Below, piece after piece: positions 8,101 through 12,405 of a DNA stretch of 12,405 nt. The notes beneath the pieces are model-generated. The model saw only the letters and a program-made list of their open reading frames with translations, did not search any database and was not told where the DNA came from. The translations under genes were made by a program, and so were the position numbers. Numbering within the stretch: the first letter of the stretch is position 1; every line of letters starts with the position of its first letter. The DNA comes from Micavibrio aeruginosavorus. GTDB lineage: Bacteria; Pseudomonadota; Alphaproteobacteria; Micavibrionales; Micavibrionaceae. Location of the stretch: the NCBI GenBank assembly GCA_003241285.1, contig QFOT01000058.1, positions 1 through 12,405 of the forward strand, given 5' to 3'.

Positions 8101-8341
8101 CTCTGAAAATTTAAGCGTCGTTATCAGTGATGTCCCTGACTATTTTACATTCAGCTCTGGCCTTAATAATGGAAATGGAAGCTGGAGTTTCAGCGAAGAT
8201 CAGCTTGATGACTTATACTTAATTCCACAGGAAAATTTCACTGGAGATGTGCATTTAAATATAGATGTATTTGCTCAGGATGACAATTCAGTGGCCGTAA
8301 GTCATGCTGATATTATTGTACATGTTACGCCGGATACATAG
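2159..8341 (+). CDS. Giant repeat protein, presumed type I secreted adhesin (17 Ig/cadherin-like domains)
   Basis: A 2060-residue protein from the ATG at 2159. An in-frame TTG at 2147 would add four residues; the ATG is preferred because it has GGG at 2149-2151 seven bases upstream. There is no signal peptide or membrane segment, as expected for a type I secretion substrate. Residues 1-159 are a low-complexity Ser/Ala/Pro/Asn-rich head. Residues 160 to the end are 17 tandem domains of about 110 residues, each with an acidic loop (consensus DTDGSE), a SGVPAGA turn, one tryptophan in (D/N)NGNGTWTL, and a PP-x-NYSG motif. Such domains are common in large RTX/LapA-like surface adhesins, and the acidic loops probably bind calcium. 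I see no cysteine anywhere. Unusually, the protein ends where domain 17 ends, without GGxGxDxxx nonapeptides or a separate C-terminal export domain. The gene heads an operon with two ABC exporters and an HlyD protein, so it is the likely cargo; adhesion or biofilm function is inference. Confidence 0.85.
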   Translation: MANDKYNLNARIHQGYDPNTEFNTNSNLFSTLRFADNSREEAENLVEPPAQDISVTTRPAMETAASASNEAVNFSTLPPASTANPSSASSNSSVYYDPSVAEAGSAQSPEMFEGLQPQGNRNDASVLSNSLLLMPTSAAGGTSSEPSSTSEGQQPFALIAPVITTDQSISLEGNSIPLNIGLTADTRPGVVTVITISGIPLDATLSAGVNNGNGTWNLRPEDLSGLVLTPGQFYSGQLIMTVTANSTFGTQTSSDIENMLITVEGQASLPDIFVQHTTGYEDMPIGLQINASLRDLDGSETMEITVSGVPAGANLSAGIDNGNGIWTLTQNDLADLTLNPPANYSGSFDLTVTGTTYENNTTATLSRTLNVTVDGIADVPILSVTPLSGVENQPIPLSVSVTLTDTDGSESLYIRIYDAPSGSSFSSGVQIANGIWEFTQTELADLHFTPPAGYNGNLSMFAVASTSEGNTHAYAEAQIDISVSPVASLPLLETNPANGSEDNLVPLDISASVNDINGSEILTIMISGLPAGASLSNGVDNGDGTWTLTPELLSNLSLIPPLNYSGTFDLIVNATAYDGAATSSQTESLTVEIQGIADSPSLNVASATGTEGNTVPLSISAVLADIDGSETLSIEIMNVPSGFSFSAGTDNGDGSWSLSPLDLGNLELIAPSGYSGSLSMQVVATSTEDGTSEQITASLNISISPEATLPNLSTLSVSGSEDTDILLNISASLNDTDGSEILEILIAGIPAGASLSAGSDNGNGTWTLSPAQLTNLSITPPLNYSGSFYITVTATSTDGSDTAQVTSNFSVEVSGVPDTPLLSAGPAAGEENEPIELNITASLQDNDGSENLSIVISGVPAGAALSAGIDNGNGTWTMTQTQLNNLTLTPPPFYSGSFNLGVAATASENNLTTSTSVQTFSVNITPVNNVPILNILPASGNEDNAITLDIEALPFDTSGSEILTLTISNLPAGAILSAGINNGDGTWTLTVADTNNLQLIPAPDFSGNFNLDVTLSSTDGPDTFHVHSFLPVTISAIPDMPILSVQPSSGNESSPIMLDISAALTDTDGSENLSVIISGVPTGATLSAGIDTGNGVWILSASDLANLQMIPPPYFSGTIPLSVTAVASEINLSAATPPAILNVAVTGSATTPNLLTSPATGSEDTPIALNISSSLNDSDSETLIITISGMPANSSLSAGTDNGNGTWTLTAGQLTNLTFNPPANFSGSFNLTVTSASFENTTSASISSILPVTVHGEADTPSLSAQPAFGSEDTPVTLSIITSLNDTDGSEFLSILVSGIPAGANLSAGLNNGDGSWSLSPAQLTGLTLTPPENFAGIIALQVTAIATENNGDDQSVSVPLTVTIEPIADTPDLTVSAAAGQEDTPINLSISALLGDQDNSETLSITIGGVPSGAVLSAGINQGNGNWLLTQNQLANLTIIPPANSDADFTLSVSVTSTDSNGATTSVLSNLPVTVYAVADISTVIASNTSGAKNTAVSVNIGGSVTDTDGSETITYLISGVPDGFSLNHGINNGNNSWTLTPGELSGLKMISPYNFEGRVYLNAQSVAHDHDGSTTMSTATNFNIGVGNTSNGIQINLGLGIGIAGINLGTALGVNLNTGGLLSPGGIVVQEDSIFPIVDAGLLLTLAGNISLLTFSGLPVGASLSSGIDQGNGQWKLLPGDLANLSLRLPPNSDQDFTISISAKLLFVTVTLAVTDVHVIGVADTPSLSVNAVTGIEDGSAIPISVTSSLTDTDGSEKLTFMIKDLPAGFTPTVGINNGNGTWSLTSSEIALLSIQPPEHFSGDASFTIVAISTEREGDSITQTATAHIHIDPAADAPVVEGIIHQATEDTPLLLDLGISLGDTDGSEIISNIVISGLAPGFSLEGAVDNGDGTWTIDPANINGIYLHPPEDWSGHTSFSVTANSQEIATGQISSTTSTQNIYVEAAADTPNIAAMDSTGLENHNIELDISISSNDSDGSENLSVVISDVPDYFTFSSGLNNGNGSWSFSEDQLDDLYLIPQENFTGDVHLNIDVFAQDDNSVAVSHADIIVHVTPDT
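2963..4282 (+). repeat. Two-domain (660-base) higher-order duplication, units 2-3 and 4-5
   Basis: Units 2 and 4 resemble each other more than their neighbours: both begin LP, share NYSG(S/T)FDL and end GIAD. Units 3 and 5 likewise share PSG-x-SFS, GY(N/S)G(N/S)LSM and an ISVSP/ISISP ending. This gives two 660-base super-units, 2963-3622 and 3623-4282. Units 6-7 (4283-4945) partly continue the pattern: unit 6 starts LP and ends SGVPD, and unit 7 ends ITP. From unit 8 onward the alternation fades. The pattern is judged by eye from protein motifs. Confidence 0.5.
6932..7060 (+). other. Gly/Leu/Ile-rich insertion at the start of domain 14
   Basis: Domain 14 is about 25 residues longer than the others. 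Its front part is a hydrophobic, glycine-spaced segment reading INLGLGIGIAGINLGTALG and then NLNTGGLLSPGG, which replaces the usual xP-x-L-SG-x-E entry strand. After it the domain resumes with EDSIFPI, but the DxDGSE acidic loop is replaced by a Leu/Ala-rich stretch (VDAGLLLTLAGN). It is in frame and codon use looks like the neighbours. It could be a beta-rich or self-associating segment, a hinge, or a membrane-interacting patch; the sequence alone does not decide. Confidence 0.6.
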
Positions 8342-8398
8342 CACCGTATGCATTAATAATTCATCACGATATTGGCCCCAGAATAGCAAGATAATATT

Positions 8399-8403
8399 AG
8401 AGG
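8399..8403 (+). promoter_or_regulatory. Ribosome binding site deciding the start of the first ABC gene
   Basis: AGAGG lies only one base before the ATG at 8405 but ten bases before the ATG at 8414, so the second ATG is the better start. The preceding 72-base gap (8342-8413) between the giant gene and the ABC gene shows no convincing terminator stem, consistent with read-through of one operon. Confidence 0.5.
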
Positions 8404-8413
8404 TATGGATGCC

Positions 8414-10144
8414 ATGAATTCAAATACACTTAACATATTTTATCCCTTGCAACTGCCTGCCTTCTATACTGACCACTCCTACAGGATGTCAATTCCTCGG
8501 CAACTCTGGATAGCGCTGACTCTCAATATATTATCGCTGGCCTTACCGATTATGATGCTGCAAGCCTATGATCGAATTATACCCCATAATTCTTATGGAT
8601 CTCTTGTCGCTCTAGTTTTTATTGTTCTGATTGCACTCGCAATGGATGTCACTTTGCGGATAATCCGCTCGTATCTTATCAGTTGGTCTTCTTCTTCATC
8701 AGAGCATGCGGCCAACTGCGCCGCTATTGAATTATTCTGTCGGGCAAATCTGGATAAATTCGAATCCATATCTTCGGGCGAACAACTTCAAGACCTCAAC
8801 GCAATTAGCAAGCTAAGGGAATTTTACAGCGGTCAGGCATGGGCATCCCTCATTGACCTGCCTTTTATCGTGATTTTTCTTGGCTTAATTGGATATCTCG
8901 GAGGAAGTCTTGTTTTAATTCCTATATGCCTGCTTGGACTTTTTTTTCTGAATACTTTGCTGACAGGCAATGTACTTAAGAGAGCTTTAGAAAGAAGAAC
9001 AGCAAGCGACGACCAGAAGGCAAGCCTTGTTGTTTCAGTTCTAAAGGGGATACATACTGTCAAATCCTTATCATTAGAAAGCTTTCTTCTTAGAAAATTT
9101 GAAATAAACCAGGCAGAAGTTAGCCGTGACAGTTATCTGGTCGCTTCTGCAAGTGGCAAAGCCTCAACCGTGAGCGCAGGTTTCGGCCAGCTATCACTTA
9201 TTATGACTGTCACTGCAGGCATGTTTCTGGTCTTGGAAGGATCATTAACCGTTGGAGGACTATCCGCCTGCACTCTGCTGGCTGGCCGTTGTATTCAGCC
9301 CGTCCAGCGTGTACTCGCAACATGGCTGCGTCTGCAGGACTTAACGCTCGCAAAAGAGCAGGCTTCGGCGCTTTTTAATATTCCGGTTATGAGACGTGCA
9401 GAAAAAAATCATCTTATTTTTCAAGGGAGAATTTCACTCGATAATGTGACTTATACTTCACCAATGGGCAATTTTTCTCTTCAGAGCATATCTCTCCAGG
9501 TAGAGCCAGGAAGTATTGTTGCTATCACGGGTGATGATGGCGCGGCAAAATCCGCCCTGCTTCAAATTATCGCCGGCATAATATCTCCTGAATCAGGGAG
9601 CGTTTTTGTCGATGAAATAGAGCCATCATCTTACAGCCTTTCAGATATGAGAAGTCTTATAGGATATCTGCCGCAGGACGGTGCTATATTCAAAGGAAGC
9701 ATTCTTGAGAATATGACGGGCTTTCGCCACGATGATAACATTGTTAAGGACGCTATTGAGGCAGGAGCCGAACTTGGCCTCGACAAGGTCATAGACCTTT
9801 TACCGCATGGTTACCAGACAATGCTGACTGACTCCGCCGCAGATCCTATTCCTCCCGGCGTTAAACAAAGAATTTCACTTTCACGGATTATTACGAACAA
9901 ACCTTCGATACTGTTATTCGATGATGCCGACCGGGCACTTGATAAGACAGGCTACAATCTTTTATTCCGCCTTATTGGAAGATTAAAAGGCCAGTCGACA
10001 ATTATATTGGTGACACAGGACCAGAACTTGTTGAGTTTCGCAGATTTCTTTTTGCATCTTGAGAACGGAAGTCTTTCTGTCGTCAATCCAAGTGGAACCC
10101 AAAATCTTGCCATTTTGTCACACCTACAGCAGGGGCAGTCATGA
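8414..10144 (+). CDS. Type I secretion ABC permease/ATPase with degenerate ATPase site
   Basis: A 576-residue half-transporter of the LapB/PrtD/HlyB sort (576 aa from ATG 8414; 579 aa from ATG 8405). Membrane helices are visible at about 32-50, 62-80, 147-160, 164-184 and 255-275, including the type I secretion hallmark LALPIMMLQAYDRIIP. The nucleotide-binding domain spans about 335-576 and is altered at several catalytic points. Walker A is GDDGAAKSA at 373-381, with the usual G before K replaced by A and the usual Ser/Thr after KS by A. Q421 of the Q-loop is kept. The signature LSGGQ position reads IPPGV (479-483). Walker B ends in D503 followed by D504 instead of the catalytic Glu, and the H-loop His is Q535. 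It lacks the N-terminal C39-like domain. Its stop overlaps the next ABC gene by 4 bases (ATGA), so it probably acts as the non-hydrolytic partner of that protein in the inner membrane. Confidence 0.88.
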   Translation: MNSNTLNIFYPLQLPAFYTDHSYRMSIPRQLWIALTLNILSLALPIMMLQAYDRIIPHNSYGSLVALVFIVLIALAMDVTLRIIRSYLISWSSSSSEHAANCAAIELFCRANLDKFESISSGEQLQDLNAISKLREFYSGQAWASLIDLPFIVIFLGLIGYLGGSLVLIPICLLGLFFLNTLLTGNVLKRALERRTASDDQKASLVVSVLKGIHTVKSLSLESFLLRKFEINQAEVSRDSYLVASASGKASTVSAGFGQLSLIMTVTAGMFLVLEGSLTVGGLSACTLLAGRCIQPVQRVLATWLRLQDLTLAKEQASALFNIPVMRRAEKNHLIFQGRISLDNVTYTSPMGNFSLQSISLQVEPGSIVAITGDDGAAKSALLQIIAGIISPESGSVFVDEIEPSSYSLSDMRSLIGYLPQDGAIFKGSILENMTGFRHDDNIVKDAIEAGAELGLDKVIDLLPHGYQTMLTDSAADPIPPGVKQRISLSRIITNKPSILLFDDADRALDKTGYNLLFRLIGRLKGQSTIILVTQDQNLLSFADFFLHLENGSLSVVNPSGTQNLAILSHLQQGQS

Positions 10145-12174
10145 TAGAGACTCAAAACTACTCTGATATTGCCGAAACATTGCTAAAAATTCTTGGCTGG
10201 AAAGGACAGGCTCGTCGTATATATGAAGCCATGCCGGAGATCAACAAGCGCATGAACGCGGAAGATTTTAAAAACTTCATGTGCAGGATGGGGTTTAAAT
10301 CAATCAGCAGATCAACCTATTTGAAAAATCTCAAAGAAGCTGACCTTCCTGCACTGTATGTGCATGATGATCAATCCTGTATTTTGATTACAGATCACAG
10401 CCAGGTACAATCTTCCCATGATAAAAAAATAAAAATCTTAACATTTAAGAAAACTCAAAATGCCTCTCCCAAAATATACTCATCGATAGTTAGAACAGAA
10501 ATTGAAAGATTTATGCCAATGCTGAAAGAAATTTTCTTACTCAGCATGATTATCGGCCTTATTTCTCTTGCCCCTATTCTATACAACAGGTCCATATACG
10601 ATAACGTCATATCTTCCGGGTCAAGTGAAGGCGTTCATACTTTATTGGCTGGTGTTATTATCTCATTCTGTGCCGAGATGTGGCTTCGTAACACCAGAAA
10701 TGCAAGATTGGCATTTTTTGGAGGCAGGATAGATCATTATGTAAGCTGCTCTGTTTTCGAGCGACTTTTATTTCTTCCCCCTGCCTTTACAGAACGCGCA
10801 ACCACATCGGCTCAAATTGCACGATTAAGAGATTTTGAATCTGTACGGGAATTTTTCACAGGACCTCTCGCAATACTCTTATTTGAATTTCCGCTCGTTC
10901 TTATTTATTTCTTAGCTTTGACAATAATTGCTGGTTGGTTATCCCTCGTCCCTGCCACATTAATAGCAGCCTACATCGGCCTGATTATGATTATGTCGCC
11001 TCGCATCAGACTTTTTTCAAGACTAGCGGCTAATTACACAACCAAGCGGCACGAGTTTTTATTGGAAACCGTCACAAAATTGCGTGATTTGCGGTTGGCT
11101 GGAATGGAAGATGTCTGGACAGAGCGTTTTAGAAACCTATCAGATCAATCCTCACATGCCAGCTTTCGCTCTGCCTATCTGGCACAGGTACTAGAAGCAA
11201 TTTCTTACGGCTTAATGATCGGCGGCGCCTGCGCTACTCTCAGTTTTGGTATTATAATGGTAATTGATCAGATCATCAGTGTCGGCGCTCTTATCGCCTC
11301 TATGATGTTAATCTGGCGGATACTGGCCCCTCTGCAGATTGCCTGCGCCTCATTTACAAGACTGCAACAACTTGTTTCCAGCACAAAACAGGTCGAAAAA
11401 CTTCTTTCCATACAGCCCGAGAATGCAAGACAGAATTCCGGCATACGTACGCTGCCTTCCATCAAAGGCGCAATTAGCTTTCATCGCGTTAGCATTAAAT
11501 ACGGGCCCGATATGGAGCCGGCCCTGCTCGGCGTCAATCTTGATATTAAGCCGGGAAAAGTTATTGCCATTAAGGGGAGCAATGGTTCGGGCAAGTCAAC
11601 TTTGCTCAAATTAATATTAGGACTATACCAGCCTCAGGCCGGGAGCGTGCGCATTGACAATATTGATATCAGGCAATTCGACCCCCTTCTCTTGCGGCAA
11701 AGCATTTCATATATTCCGCAGCATGGGGATTTTTTTCCCGGCTCTGTACGCGACAATCTTCTTTTTTCAAATCCTTCCGCCACAGAAGAAGATATCCATG
11801 CCGCTCTACTGGAATCATGCGCTTTTGAGGACGTTTCTTTATTAAAAGACAAACTGGATACCTACATACAACCTGATAACTATAGCACCATCTCGTTCTC
11901 TCTCCGCCAGAAACTAAATCTTGCTCGCGCTTACATGAGAAAATCCTCGATCTACCTTTTTGATGAAGCATCTTATTCTCTCGGTAAAGACAACGATATT
12001 GCCTTTGAAAAGAAAATAAACCAATTACGGGGCCGTTGTACGGTTATCATGGCCACCCACCGGGAAGACCATATGCGCCTTGCAGATCAGTTACTATTTA
12101 TGAACAAGGGAGAATTAACACATGCGGGACCTCCCGATCAGGTCCTGCATGTATTGAAAGGAAAAAAAGCATGA
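10141..12174 (+). CDS. Type I secretion ABC permease/ATPase with N-terminal C39-like domain
   Basis: A 677-residue transporter. Residues 1 to about 100 look like a C39-like domain with no QxxCG catalytic motif, so it is probably a substrate-docking and not a proteolytic module. Membrane helices occur at about 130-148, 165-182, 238-285 and 355-400. A type I secretion motif RLRDFESVREFFTGP lies on the cytosolic side. The nucleotide-binding domain has a canonical Walker A GSNGSGKST (479-487), Q527, Walker B D608 with catalytic E609, and H-loop H640. Its signature is degenerate: ISFSLRQ (584-590) in place of LSGGQRQ, losing both glycines. The D-loop is also unusual (SLGK instead of SALD). AGGGG at 10131-10135, five bases before the ATG, is the ribosome binding site. 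It overlaps the upstream ABC gene and the downstream HlyD gene by 4 bases each, which fits tightly coupled subunit production. It probably supplies the active Walker A/B/H set of a heterodimer. Confidence 0.9.
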   Translation: MIETQNYSDIAETLLKILGWKGQARRIYEAMPEINKRMNAEDFKNFMCRMGFKSISRSTYLKNLKEADLPALYVHDDQSCILITDHSQVQSSHDKKIKILTFKKTQNASPKIYSSIVRTEIERFMPMLKEIFLLSMIIGLISLAPILYNRSIYDNVISSGSSEGVHTLLAGVIISFCAEMWLRNTRNARLAFFGGRIDHYVSCSVFERLLFLPPAFTERATTSAQIARLRDFESVREFFTGPLAILLFEFPLVLIYFLALTIIAGWLSLVPATLIAAYIGLIMIMSPRIRLFSRLAANYTTKRHEFLLETVTKLRDLRLAGMEDVWTERFRNLSDQSSHASFRSAYLAQVLEAISYGLMIGGACATLSFGIIMVIDQIISVGALIASMMLIWRILAPLQIACASFTRLQQLVSSTKQVEKLLSIQPENARQNSGIRTLPSIKGAISFHRVSIKYGPDMEPALLGVNLDIKPGKVIAIKGSNGSGKSTLLKLILGLYQPQAGSVRIDNIDIRQFDPLLLRQSISYIPQHGDFFPGSVRDNLLFSNPSATEEDIHAALLESCAFEDVSLLKDKLDTYIQPDNYSTISFSLRQKLNLARAYMRKSSIYLFDEASYSLGKDNDIAFEKKINQLRGRCTVIMATHREDHMRLADQLLFMNKGELTHAGPPDQVLHVLKGKKA

Positions 12175-12405
12175 TACTCAATATTTTATCACCTGAATGG
12201 AGATCGACTGGATCTAAAATTCCATCCGCTGTTACACAGCCTATCACAATGGAAGAAGCGACCGTTCCCGGAGCACTGTATACCGGCGCCAATATTATCG
12301 GCATCCTGTTATTTATATTTCTAGCATGGGCGTCATTTGCTACCGTACAGGAAGTTGCAACAGCCAACGGGCAGATCATTCCAAGCGGCTATGTCCAGAC
12401 CGTTC
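12171..12405 (+). CDS. HlyD-family membrane fusion protein of type I secretion, 5' part
   Basis: The first 78 codons are visible and run off the window. The ATG at 12171 overlaps the stop of the ABC gene (ATGA) and is preceded by GAAAGGA at 12156-12162, eight bases away. The protein has a short cytosolic N-terminus (about 40 residues), one membrane helix at about 41-58 (NIIGILLFIFLAWASFATV), and then EVATANGQIIPSG at 61-73 followed by QTV. This last is the typical opening of the HlyD/LapC/PrtE adaptor hairpin domain, usually (E)xATAxGxVxPSG. The role is to bridge the inner-membrane ABC exporter to a TolC-type outer-membrane channel. No outer-membrane factor gene is in view; it may follow or be encoded elsewhere. 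Confidence 0.9.
   Translation, partial: MILNILSPEWRSTGSKIPSAVTQPITMEEATVPGALYTGANIIGILLFIFLAWASFATVQEVATANGQIIPSGYVQTV

Larger units (their letters stand above)
2636..8338 (+). repeat. Array of 17 tandem repeats of about 330 bases within the giant protein
   Basis: Unit starts, set at the xP-x-L motif or its equivalent, are 2636, 2963, 3293, 3623, 3953, 4283, 4613, 4946, 5276, 5609, 5936, 6269, 6602, 6932, 7337, 7673 and 8012. Unit lengths are 327-339 bases except unit 14, which is 405. Each unit has one tryptophan in the G-x-W-x-(L/F/M/I) motif; unit 16 has a second in EDWSG. The acidic DxDGSE loop is intact in most units but altered in 1, 4, 8, 10, 12 and 14. Synonymous codons differ widely between units even at identical residues (compare the NGNGTWTL or NGDGTWTL codons of units 4, 6 and 7). 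The array is therefore old and kept by selection on protein, not a product of recent copying. Confidence 0.93.

Noticed and set aside
2636..8338. Array of about 330-base repeats considered as a CRISPR or other non-coding repeat
   Set aside because: The frame is continuous through all units, spacing is protein-domain sized, and bases vary at synonymous positions, which shows a protein repeat.
12098..12379. Minus-strand open frame of 93 codons at the right end
   Set aside because: The plus strand here clearly encodes the HlyD N-terminus, with a ribosome binding site, start overlap, membrane helix and ATANGQIIPSG motif.

Overview
The window reads as one locus of a Gram-negative bacterium. A TIGR03862-type flavoprotein, a REC plus RsbW-like kinase fusion and a type I secretion operon suggest a proteobacterium, possibly an alphaproteobacterium. 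That placement is an impression from gene content and moderate base composition, with no 16S or other marker in view.

Left part (1-2039): the 3' portion of an FAD-dependent flavoprotein gene on the plus strand converges, with a 19-base overlap, on a small GNAT acetyltransferase gene of the YjdJ type on the minus strand. Upstream of the acetyltransferase, on the same strand, lies a gene for a response regulator whose receiver domain is fused directly to a GHKL (HATPase_c) domain of the anti-sigma/serine-kinase sort. A 47-base nested inverted repeat sits between these two genes and abuts the acetyltransferase start codon.

Right part (2159-12405): a divergent plus-strand operon for type I secretion. 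Its first gene encodes a 2060-residue protein with no N-terminal signal peptide: a Ser/Ala/Pro-rich head of about 160 residues followed by 17 tandem domains of about 110 residues (Ig/cadherin-like, with DxDGSE and NGNGTW motifs). It is followed by two ABC exporter genes (576 and 677 aa) that overlap by 4 bases, and then by the first 78 codons of an HlyD-family membrane fusion protein gene, again with a 4-base overlap. The inferred machine is an inner-membrane ABC exporter plus HlyD adaptor that moves the repeat protein out of the cell with a TolC-type outer-membrane protein that is not in the window.

The most unusual points are: (1) the two ABC proteins have complementary defects in their ATPase motifs (E to D and H to Q in the first, a ruined signature motif in the second), the pattern of asymmetric heterodimeric exporters such as TAP1/TAP2, whereas most type I secretion ABC proteins are homodimers; (2) the presumed substrate stops exactly at the end of its 17th repeat, with no RTX nonapeptides and no separate C-terminal secretion domain; (3) 1078 consecutive residues of the substrate contain no lysine or arginine; (4) repeat 14 carries a Gly/Leu/Ile-rich insertion and has lost the acidic loop.
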